From contig JAOTVR010000014.1 of the NCBI GenBank assembly GCA_029863305.1, positions 1 through 59,912 of the forward strand: a DNA stretch of 59,912 nt, in the 5' to 3' direction. The notes under the pieces were generated by a model. The model saw only the letters and a program-made list of their open reading frames with translations, searched no databases and had not been told where the DNA came from. The position numbers and the translations under genes are program-made. Position 1 is the first letter of the stretch. Every line of letters begins with the position of its first letter. Shown in pieces: positions 53,401 through 59,912 of this stretch. The DNA is from Gammaproteobacteria bacterium (lineage in GTDB: Bacteria > Pseudomonadota > Gammaproteobacteria > Steroidobacterales > Woeseiaceae).

Positions 53401-54543
53401 AACGACGACGTCCCTGACGGGTCCATCCGCGACGCCGCGATCCCCCCCGATAATGAGTAGCGACTCATCGGCACTTCGCATCAGCAGCTTCGCCTGCGTA
53501 CCGAACCAGAAACGACCCTTATGATCCTCGGCTATCGACCAGACCGTGACGGGGTCCGGATTCGTTCTCAGCCTGTAATGTCGGAACCGATCGCCAAGGA
53601 ATCGGATCAGGCGCGAACCGCTCGCCAGCCACAAGGAATTCTCTTTGTCGACGAACAGCGACGTAACCTGGTCGATTCCATCGTAGCTATTGACCAGGGC
53701 TGGAACGAAGTCGGCAATCTGCCCTTTCCTATTGAAACTGAAGAGTTCGTCTTCGGTCGCCGACCAGACGGTGCCCGTATGGTCTACAACGATGCTGACA
53801 ATCTCTTTGTCGGCATCGATTTGCGCGACCATGTCGAACGCATCATCTTGCCAGATACCAACCTTGCCGCCTTCGCCGACCGCCCAGAGCACTCCGGAGT
53901 CGTCGATGTCGATGTGGCGCAGATCCGCATCACGAAGTTCGAAATTTGGCTCAGGCTCCAACACCAGTTCATACAATCCCGTCGGTGACGTCGCCCAGAC
54001 CTTGCCGTCGTGCGTGGCAAGGGCCCTGATGCCCAGGCTGTCATCGCTGATCAACGTGCTGACAAATGCCCCATTCTCGGCTGTAATCTCGAATACACCG
54101 ACGCCTTCGGCGATGGCGAATGTACGTCGTCCCACAACGTCAATGTCGAGTATCGGCGTATTGCCGTCGCTAATCGGATCGATTGTGTGAATCACGCGGG
54201 CGCCATGAATGGCTGTAATACTGCCGCGCGCGTCGCCAACCCAAATCGAATTGCTATCGCTGACATGCAGCGTGGTCAGCGAGTTGTTGGGAAGACCATC
54301 GGCGATCGTGAAGCTATCGAATTCCTTGCCGTCGTAGCGATTGAGGCCGCGAGCTGTCGTGAACCAGAGATAGCCGGCCTGATCCTGATCAATGTCGTAA
54401 ACCGCGGATTGTGTGAGGCCGTCGAGAACCGTATAGGAGCGGAACGGTGCGGTCGCCGAACCTTCGGCGGCACCCGCGTCCAATGCCGGAAGAGCTACGC
54501 AAAACGCAAGCAATGCTGCCCAAACTGGAGATCGCCACTGCAC
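50428..54543 (-). CDS. Beta-propeller sensor with GGDEF and EAL domains
   Basis: A membrane c-di-GMP enzyme of about 1371 residues. It starts at GTG 54543 (or TTG 54546) after AGTAGG, with a signal-like N-terminus. Residues about 35-620 are two-component-regulator propeller repeats, 640-728 a Y_Y_Y domain, 736-755 the single TM, 757-800 a coiled coil, 803-918 a PAS-like domain. GGDEF is intact at 1009-1013 (synthesis). The EAL domain has EVL in place of EAL at about 1141, with NFEITET and LDDFGSGLS intact (hydrolysis). The N-terminal architecture is that of Bacteroides-type hybrid sensors, which usually end in a kinase. The ligand is unknown. Confidence 0.93.
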   Translation of the reverse strand: MQWRSPVWAALLAFCVALPALDAGAAEGSATAPFRSYTVLDGLTQSAVYDIDQDQAGYLWFTTARGLNRYDGKEFDSFTIADGLPNNSLTTLHVSDSNSIWVGDARGSITAIHGARVIHTIDPISDGNTPILDIDVVGRRTFAIAEGVGVFEITAENGAFVSTLISDDSLGIRALATHDGKVWATSPTGLYELVLEPEPNFELRDADLRHIDIDDSGVLWAVGEGGKVGIWQDDAFDMVAQIDADKEIVSIVVDHTGTVWSATEDELFSFNRKGQIADFVPALVNSYDGIDQVTSLFVDKENSLWLASGSRLIRFLGDRFRHYRLRTNPDPVTVWSIAEDHKGRFWFGTQAKLLMRSADESLLIIGGDRGVADGPVRDVVVADDGYLWAGVREKGLYQVNVDTLKGEHITASGAADILDIGVAVDGAIWYSTLESGVFRYTPWDQQHYRFAVPGGGSVYTLDTWMDGSVWYGADEVGIVVLTPNTDGNYDEELIAGDVGLENLLFDHIRRTGPDAAWVATEEGGLYHYQGGVFTNFGADTPLADQTVYVVEPMPDGTVVVGGEQGLYQFEPGKPNIAHYNQQVGFIGLETNVHATFFDSEGQLWIGTVDGATRMDTARKMPVSNELAPTIVRVETALDHKQILDNREIEPTQLGAQIEYAAISLLNPRAVEYSYKLGGTDTDWGPATTNRSVSYPRIPPGEYEFMLRARYPGGDWSSEFATHRFSVKPFFWQQAWFVLAVIGIVLLCFWAAIAYRTRQVERTNDRLRAQVEERTASIEQARLKLEQSHEKLSREIQARTEVETRFQRAFENAPTGMGLIAKTGVLFDGNPALKNMFWPEADSLPALPFADMIEERDRERFNAEFKKLIDGDSDSLDEKLACVGADGEELQSIANISAVRSDTGAFLYAVLQIQDVTESLKLTVQLEYQASYDELTGLLNRRAFEAQLQRAWEMGKNTRTPSHLMFMDLDQFKVVNDTSGHSAGDQLLRAVSEILVESVRTNDVVARLGGDEFGIILWDCPNDIAKRIAESIRSALEVFRFHWDAEVYRIGVSIGGVPIDPAVGDVNELQQLADAACYAAKEAGRNRVHMVSGEKDSARAHRGQVRWVQRLREAMDNNRFAIYAQAIKPLSDDIVEPERLEVLLRLRDPDTRRIIPPGAFLPAAERYGLSVELDQWVVSSLLDTLFIHQSFQADQRNYWINLSGASIGDKRFAKFLMDAIERSPLPPGTINFEITETAVIRSVAEAGSLMMTLREMGCQFALDDFGSGLSSFGYLKKLPVDYLKIDGMYIRDLLRDKTDRIFVKSIIDIANTLNIKTIAEFIENDDLLEVVRELGADYAQGFAIGRPYVLAPKFPRAAGSNSELAAVQKIAG

Positions 54544-54689
54544 CAACGGAACCTACTAAAATCAATAACTTAAGTAGTTTCTATATCGGCACGACGGCGC
54601 GGATCTTTAGCGCCGGGCACAACCTGAACGTGGCAATGCGCAGACACAAAGGAAAGCCCCATAAGTTGTTGATTTTTAATGGTCTGTTG

Positions 54690-56792
54690 TCAGGTGTTTT
54701 GCTCGGCTGCCCACTCCGTCAGGCTGCGGCCGTCCCCTGCCAGTCGTTCCAGCAGCGCCGCGGGCGTCCAGTTCGCCTCACCGTAGCGCCGCCGGAATTC
54801 CTTGATACGTGCGAGCACCCGGTCCAGTCCCACCGCGTCGGCATAATGCATCGGGCCGCCGCGCCAGGCCGGAAAGCCGTAACCATAGACATAGACGACA
54901 TCGATGTCCCCGGGTCGTTGCGCGATGCCCTCGTCGAGAATCCGCAAGCCTTCGTTGATAAGGGCGTAGATCAGCCGGTCAACGATCTCGTCAGCCGCGA
55001 CCGGATTACGCTCAATACCCAGATTCTTCGCTTCGCGTTCGATGATCTCCTGCACTGCGGCATCGGAGGATTTCTTGCGCGTCGCCGGGTCATAGCTGTA
55101 GAAGCCTGCTCCGGTCTTTTGTCCGAGCCTGCCGATCTCGACGAGTGCATCGGCGACCCGATATGAACGCGGATCACCGCGTTGATCGTCGGGCAGTGCC
55201 TGTCTCGCCTTGTAGCCCACGTCGAGTCCCGCCAGATCCGCAACACTGATTGGCCCCATCGCCATACCCCAATCGAACATCGCGGCATCAATACTCTCCG
55301 GCAGACCGCCTTCGATCAAACACAGCTGGGCTTCGCGGAAATAGCCCTGCAACATGCGATTACCGATGAAGCCGTAACAAACACCGGAGACGACCGGAAC
55401 CTTGCGAATCTGCTTCGCCACGGCCATGCAAGTGGCGAGCACGTCGTCAGCTGTTTTTTCGGCACGAACAACCTCGAGCAGTTTCATGATGTGGGCAGGA
55501 CTGAAGAAGTGCAGTCCGATGACGTCTTCAGGCCGGGTTGTCGCGGCAGCGATCTCGTTGACGTCCTGATAGGACGTATTTGTCGCAAGAATGGCACCGT
55601 CTTTGCACACGTCGTCAAGCCGGGCAAAAATGTCTTTCTTGAGCCGTGGGTCTTCGAACACCGCTTCGATGACCAGGTCGGCATCGGCCAGCGCCGCGTA
55701 ATCCGTCGCGCCTGATATCAGGCCACGACATTGTGCCGCGGCATCTTCGCTGAGCTTGCCGTGCTTGACGCTGCCTGCATAATTTTTTTCGATTATGGAC
55801 AAGCCGCGCTCGAGCGCCTCATCGTCGATTTCGATCATCGTAACCGGGAAACCGGCGTTCGCGAAACTCATCGCTATGCCACCGCCCATCGTGCCGCCAC
55901 CAATAATGCCGACTGTCCTGATTTCGCGCTGAGCGGTGTCCCCGGGAAGGTCGCGAACCTTCGACGCCTCGCGTTCGGCAAAGAACATGTGCCGCAGGGC
56001 AATCGATTGCGGGTCCTGCATGCAGGCGACGAACATTTCGCGCTCTTTCCGAATCCCCTCTGCGAACGGCAGGGACGCGGCCGCCTCGACACAATCAACG
56101 ATTCTCTGTGGAGCGTGCTGCCCGCGGGCCCGTTTCGCGAGATTCGAGCGGTAGCCGTCAAACAGGCCGGCAGGCGCTGCCTCGACGTCGAATTCACTGC
56201 TCCTGCGCGCCGGCGCCCGATTACCAATCAGTTCCCGCGCATAGGCGAGCGCTTCATCGTCGAGATTGCCCGAGACGACCTTGTCGACAAGCCCCAACTC
56301 GGCCGCGCGCTGCGCCGAAATCGGCGTGCCACTCAGAATCAGATCAAGCGCCGCCTGGAGTCCGGCAAGTCTCGGTACACGCTGTGTACCGCCTGCACCG
56401 GGCAACAGGCCGAGTTTCACCTCCGGCAACCCGACTGCGCCCGAGTCGAGCGCGATACGGTAGTGACTGGCCAGCGCAGTCTCCAGACCGCCGCCCAGTG
56501 CCGTGCCGTGCAACGCAGCGATGACCGGTTTTTCCGACGCCTCGATTTCATCGAGCAGATCGGGTAGAGACGGTTCAGCGGGAGGCTTGCCGAATTCTGT
56601 GATGTCGGCGCCAGCGATGAAGGTGCGCCCCCGGCAGCGTATGATTACGGCCTTCGACGCATCTTTTTGGGCCAGGCGAATCGCCTCGAGCATACCCTGC
56701 CGTACGGCGTGCGACAGGGCGTTCACGGGTGGACTGTCGATCGTAATCACGCCGACGTCGTCGACGATTTCGTAGCTAACAGGTGTGTTCAT
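54690..56792 (-). CDS. Bifunctional enoyl-CoA hydratase/3-hydroxyacyl-CoA dehydrogenase (FadJ/FadB-like)
   Basis: Performs two steps of fatty-acid beta-oxidation. The 700-residue protein has an N-terminal crotonase domain (about 1-190) with ALHGTALGGGLETALASHY and LPEVKLGLLPGAGGTQRVPR, where the two catalytic acids fall, and C-terminal dehydrogenase domains from about 290 with VGIIGGGTMGGGIAMSFA and LHFFSPAHIMKLLEVV. The length and order match FadJ/peroxisomal bifunctional type. No thiolase gene is next to it. It neighbours an acyl-CoA synthetase gene. Confidence 0.94.
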   Translation of the reverse strand: MNTPVSYEIVDDVGVITIDSPPVNALSHAVRQGMLEAIRLAQKDASKAVIIRCRGRTFIAGADITEFGKPPAEPSLPDLLDEIEASEKPVIAALHGTALGGGLETALASHYRIALDSGAVGLPEVKLGLLPGAGGTQRVPRLAGLQAALDLILSGTPISAQRAAELGLVDKVVSGNLDDEALAYARELIGNRAPARRSSEFDVEAAPAGLFDGYRSNLAKRARGQHAPQRIVDCVEAAASLPFAEGIRKEREMFVACMQDPQSIALRHMFFAEREASKVRDLPGDTAQREIRTVGIIGGGTMGGGIAMSFANAGFPVTMIEIDDEALERGLSIIEKNYAGSVKHGKLSEDAAAQCRGLISGATDYAALADADLVIEAVFEDPRLKKDIFARLDDVCKDGAILATNTSYQDVNEIAAATTRPEDVIGLHFFSPAHIMKLLEVVRAEKTADDVLATCMAVAKQIRKVPVVSGVCYGFIGNRMLQGYFREAQLCLIEGGLPESIDAAMFDWGMAMGPISVADLAGLDVGYKARQALPDDQRGDPRSYRVADALVEIGRLGQKTGAGFYSYDPATRKKSSDAAVQEIIEREAKNLGIERNPVAADEIVDRLIYALINEGLRILDEGIAQRPGDIDVVYVYGYGFPAWRGGPMHYADAVGLDRVLARIKEFRRRYGEANWTPAALLERLAGDGRSLTEWAAEQNT

Positions 56793-56872
56793 GGCATTCT
56801 CTTATGTCAATAGCCGGGCGCGGCAACGGCACCGCCGCGCCAATTCTGTTTTTCTGGTAGCATCTTCGCACC

Positions 56873-57253
56873 ATGTACGGACAACTCATAGAACAAGCGG
56901 AAAGATACCTCAAGTCACTGTACGCTCAAGACAATATTGCCGCACAGCTGAAACGCATGCTGGCCGAATTGCTCGCCGCCGGCGAGGCGAACGCGGACGC
57001 CGCATGCCGAGCCCTCAAGCTGAGCCGCCGCACCCTGCAACGCAGGCTCAAAGCTGAGAAGACGAGCTTTCAGAAGATCCTGCAGGAAGTGCGTGCGGAG
57101 CTGGCGGTGAATTACCTGAGTGACGAGCGCCTGAAGGCGCTGGAGGTCGCGATGCTGCTGGGCTATTCGAGCATCAGTTCGTTCACGACCGCATTCAAGT
57201 CCTGGTACAACATGCCGCCGGCCGAATACCGGCAAAAGTTCCTTGCCGCGTAG
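56873..57253 (+). CDS. AraC-family DNA-binding domain, stand-alone
   Basis: A 126-residue protein consisting almost only of an AraC HTH domain: ADAACRALKLSRRTLQRRLK is the first helix-turn-helix, KALEVAMLLGYSSISSFTTA the second, ending WYNMPPAEYRQKF. Regular members of this subgroup have about 200 more N-terminal residues for ligand sensing. A stop codon lies in frame 14 bases before the ATG, so no hidden extension exists. It may be a small regulator or a remnant. It diverges from the FadJ-like gene and could control it. Confidence 0.82.
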   Translation: MYGQLIEQAERYLKSLYAQDNIAAQLKRMLAELLAAGEANADAACRALKLSRRTLQRRLKAEKTSFQKILQEVRAELAVNYLSDERLKALEVAMLLGYSSISSFTTAFKSWYNMPPAEYRQKFLAA

Positions 57254-57276
57254 CAACACACTTGGCACGCACCTGA

Positions 57277-58461
57277 TCAGAACGCGATGTTCGTCGCCGC
57301 GGTTTCCCATTTACCATCTACAACCTGGTACAGATTAAGGTAATCTCCGCCCTGGTGCTTGGTTGCACTGAACGACAGCGACGGTCCACCAAAACGATCT
57401 TCGTAACGATCGATCTTCTCAATTTCCGCCAATACTTTTTCGACAGTGAGGTCGCGGCCAGCGCCTTCCAGCGCGCGCACTACGAGGTCTGCCTCGACGT
57501 AGCCAATAACCGACTGTGCTGCCGGCGCTTCGCCAAACATTGCGACATAGTCATTGTGCCACTGACCGATCGAGCTTTCGGCGGCAACTTCGACCTCAAA
57601 ATCGGGTACGAAAAATGACGCGGCGGCGTACAGGCCTTCCAGTGCGCCGTCGCCCGCTCTGGCGACTTCAGGCACATAAGACACCATGTTGCTGATGACC
57701 GGTGCATCCCAGCCCGCGTCCCTGGCAGCGCTGTAGATCAGGATCGTGTCCTTGACGAGCGGCCCGAGCACCAGCATCTCGCAACCCGAATTCTTGATAG
57801 CCGTTATCGTGCCGATAAAATCTGTTTCCGTAGACTTATGACGCCCCTTGTAGGCAACGTCGAGGCCCAACTCCTCGACGGCCGCGTCAAAGCCGACTTC
57901 GTTCTCGTGGCCGTAGTCACTCGATACGGCCTGCAGGCAGACCTTCTTGAAACCATGCCTGGCAATCATGTATGCCATGCCACCACGAATTTGATCGCGA
58001 TAGCTGACGAAATAGTTGAACTTCATCGGGTGCAACGGTTCATGCATTTGCACGGCGGCCGTCAGGGGGAAGAGGCTCGGCACGTTCGCCTCGAACATTC
58101 GCGGCATCAATGCGATATTCATCGGTGTACCCATGCTGCCGACCATCAGGAATATGTCGTCGACATTGAGCAGCTTATTGGTGGCCTTGACGGCGACCGG
58201 CATCTGGTACTGCGAATCCTCGACAATAAACCTGATTTTCCGGCCATGGATTCCGCCAGCCGCATTGGCTTCCTCGAATCGCATACGCTGGCCGTTCGCT
58301 GCCGGCACCCCCCAGATCGCCAGCCCGCCAGAGAGATCGGTGTGTGAGCCGATGACGATCGTGTCGTCCGTTACACCGCGCACTGAATTGTCGTCGGCGC
58401 TATCCTGCCCGCCACCGCAGCCCGCGAATGTCATTGCCACAATTGCAAACAAACTCCTCAT
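57277..58461 (-). CDS. ABC transporter substrate-binding lipoprotein, branched-chain amino-acid (LivJ) type
   Basis: Periplasmic binding protein of 394 residues. The ATG at 58461 has AAGGA six bases upstream. A short lipoprotein signal ends at MTFAGC, with the cysteine at residue 15. The mature start IVIGSHTDLSGGLAIWGVPA and GMRF... region through GIHGRKIRFIVED match the Peripla_BP_6 (LivJ) family. Permease and ATPase genes are not in the window. It stands 22 bases after the acyl-CoA synthetase gene, a pairing often seen in uptake modules for carboxylic acids. Confidence 0.9.
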   Translation of the reverse strand: MRSLFAIVAMTFAGCGGGQDSADDNSVRGVTDDTIVIGSHTDLSGGLAIWGVPAANGQRMRFEEANAAGGIHGRKIRFIVEDSQYQMPVAVKATNKLLNVDDIFLMVGSMGTPMNIALMPRMFEANVPSLFPLTAAVQMHEPLHPMKFNYFVSYRDQIRGGMAYMIARHGFKKVCLQAVSSDYGHENEVGFDAAVEELGLDVAYKGRHKSTETDFIGTITAIKNSGCEMLVLGPLVKDTILIYSAARDAGWDAPVISNMVSYVPEVARAGDGALEGLYAAASFFVPDFEVEVAAESSIGQWHNDYVAMFGEAPAAQSVIGYVEADLVVRALEGAGRDLTVEKVLAEIEKIDRYEDRFGGPSLSFSATKHQGGDYLNLYQVVDGKWETAATNIAF

Positions 58462-58483
58462 CGATCGTCCTTCTGGCATATCG

Positions 58484-59912
58484 TCAGCCCCCGTACATCG
58501 TCTCTATCAGATCACCATACTTCTCGCCGACAAAACTGCGCTTGAGCTTCATGGTCGGCGTCAATTCTTCATCCTCTGCCGTCAAAAGCACGTCAATCAG
58601 CCTGAATTTCTTGATCTGTTCAACACTTGAAAACTGACCGTTGACGCCGGCCACCTCACCGTCGATCAGTTCGACAATCTCGGGCCGCGCACAAAGCGAT
58701 CGATAGTCGGTAAATGGTATCGAATGAGTTTGCGCGTAGTGCTCGACATTTTCCTGATCGATCATGATAAGGCAAGTCAGAAACTTGCGCTTGTCACCGA
58801 TGATCACTGCATCCGATATGTAAGGAGAAAACTTGAGTTCATTTTCCATTACCGACGGCGTTATATTCTTGCCGCCGGCCGTAATGATGATGTCCTTGAG
58901 CCGATCAGTGATGGAAAGATTGCCTTCAGCATCGAGTTCACCAACATCGCCGGTGTGTACCCAGCCGTCAATAATCGTTTCAGCCGTCTTGTCCGGCAGA
59001 TTCAGGTAGCCGTCGAATTGTCCGTCAGATCTCGCGACGATCTCGCCGTTTTCGGCAATTCGCACTTCAGTGCGCGGCATGGCGGGACCGACGGTACCAA
59101 AACGATACAGTCCCTTGCGCGTCGTTGTAATGATGCCAAGCTCGGTCTGACCCCAGAGTTCATCTATCGCCAGGCCAATCGCGAGAAACCATTTGAGCAG
59201 TGATGGCGAGATGGGCGCCGCACCGGACGCAGCCGAGTGTGCGCGATCGATGCCAAGCATCTTCTTGATGTTGCGTAATACGAACCGGTCGGCAATGTCG
59301 TAAAGAATCCGATCGCTGCGGGTCAGCGCCTCGCCGGCCAGCAATTTGTCGGCACGGCGCATGCCGATGGCCAGGGCGATTTTATACGCCAACTTACCAG
59401 GCCAGGTTGCCTCGGACATTGCGGTCGTCACGCGTGAGTAGAACTTCTCCCAGACGCGGGGCACAGCGAACACGTAAGTAGGAGACAGCTCGCGCAAATT
59501 CTGCGCGACCGTTTCCGGGCTTTCAGCGAAATTAATGGTGGACCCGTGCGCGATAGGCAGCCAGCACGAAATGATGCGTTCCGCGATGTGGCACAACGGC
59601 AAGTAGGTCAGTATTTCGTCGTCGGCCGTCTGCCGCAGGTACTCGGGAGCAAATGTCATCTGGCACAGGATATAGCGCTGCGACAGCATCGCACCTTTTG
59701 GCAGCCCTGTTGTCCCCGACGTATAGACGAGCGCCGCCAGATCATTTCCACTGCCCTGCTCCGCGATCTTCTCGATCAGCCCCGCATTCTTCAGGCCAAA
59801 CTCACGGCCGAGTTGATACAGCGACTCGATCGGCGCGACTTTCTCGTGCTCAAAACCGCGCAACCCGCGCCAATCGAATACAAAGGCCTTTTCGACAACC
59901 GGCAGTTCATTC
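58484..59912 (-). CDS. AMP-dependent long-chain acyl-CoA synthetase (partial)
   Basis: Activates a fatty acid to acyl-CoA with ATP. The frame is open to the right window edge, so the N-terminus is missing; about 475 residues remain. Adenylation motifs are LVYTSGTTGLPKGAML, DELWGQTELG, WVHTGDVGELDAEG and ITDRLKDIIITAGGKNITP. The C-terminus MKLKRSFVGEKYGDLIETMY fits FadD15-like bacterial long-chain synthetases. It is upstream of the LivJ-type lipoprotein gene on the same strand. Confidence 0.92.
   Translation of the reverse strand, partial: NELPVVEKAFVFDWRGLRGFEHEKVAPIESLYQLGREFGLKNAGLIEKIAEQGSGNDLAALVYTSGTTGLPKGAMLSQRYILCQMTFAPEYLRQTADDEILTYLPLCHIAERIISCWLPIAHGSTINFAESPETVAQNLRELSPTYVFAVPRVWEKFYSRVTTAMSEATWPGKLAYKIALAIGMRRADKLLAGEALTRSDRILYDIADRFVLRNIKKMLGIDRAHSAASGAAPISPSLLKWFLAIGLAIDELWGQTELGIITTTRKGLYRFGTVGPAMPRTEVRIAENGEIVARSDGQFDGYLNLPDKTAETIIDGWVHTGDVGELDAEGNLSITDRLKDIIITAGGKNITPSVMENELKFSPYISDAVIIGDKRKFLTCLIMIDQENVEHYAQTHSIPFTDYRSLCARPEIVELIDGEVAGVNGQFSSVEQIKKFRLIDVLLTAEDEELTPTMKLKRSFVGEKYGDLIETMYGG

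Noticed and set aside
55731-56567. Plus-strand open frame opposite the FadJ-like gene
   Set aside because: Compositional shadow without motifs.
1-59912. CRISPR arrays, tRNA or rRNA genes, insertion sequences, prophage
   Set aside because: No regularly spaced repeats, cloverleaf-like sequences in the short gaps, transposase or phage genes were seen by eye; a dedicated tRNA scan was not possible.

Overview
The window reads as a chromosomal segment of a motile, sulfur-oxidising gammaproteobacterium. That is inference from gene content: a polar-type flagellar cluster with sigma-54 and sigma-28 promoters, an sHdr-LbpA sulfur oxidation island, GTP-dependent PEP carboxykinase and beta-oxidation genes. 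I cannot name the genus. Gene density is high. No tRNA, rRNA, CRISPR array, insertion sequence or prophage was seen, and no gene-free stretch exceeds about 300 bases (the longest are flgB-flgA, about 270, and cysM-dsrM-like, about 210).

1-10 kb, flagella: flgBCDEFGHIJK runs leftward (flgK is cut by the window edge) and flgA-flgM-flgN-csrA-like runs rightward. The flgB-flgA gap holds a leftward sigma-54 site, a rightward consensus-like sigma-28 site and a rightward perfect sigma-54 site. A second sigma-28 site sits in the 3' end of flgA, in front of flgM.

10-25.6 kb, mixed housekeeping and signalling: a lipoprotein, pckG, a cyclase-FHA fusion, a methyltransferase, dusA, a ferredoxin-NADP reductase, an OPT transporter, a small membrane protein, a very large hybrid histidine kinase, an atypical pyruvate kinase and a cysM-like gene.

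25.8-48.2 kb, sulfur island: on the minus strand, 17 tightly packed genes (44951 down to 27885, largest gap about 66 bp) encode an HDAC-family protein, two radical-SAM lipoyl synthase proteins, a lipoate ligase, an amidotransferase-like protein without its cysteine, a DsrE-like protein, HdrC1-B1-A-Hyp-C2-B2, a small unknown, the lipoate-binding protein LbpA, an ArsR repressor with a SqrR-like cysteine pair, a FadL-type porin, a periplasmic protein and a PLP enzyme. A DsrM/DsrK-like pair converges on it. Rightward from the same divergent promoter region lie dsrE3A-tusA and then soxC, a cytochrome c and a rhodanese. The inferred flow is: sulfane sulfur enters and is passed by rhodanese, DsrE and TusA to lipoyl-LbpA, is oxidised by sHdr to sulfite, and sulfite is oxidised by the SoxC-type enzyme. 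The DsrMK-like pair could carry electrons to or from quinones.

48.2-59.9 kb: an exported His-rich protein, a methyltransferase, an HDOD plus giant beta-propeller/GGDEF/EAL signalling pair, then a fatty-acid module (a FadJ-like fusion, an AraC-type DNA-binding domain, a periplasmic binding lipoprotein and an acyl-CoA synthetase cut by the window edge).
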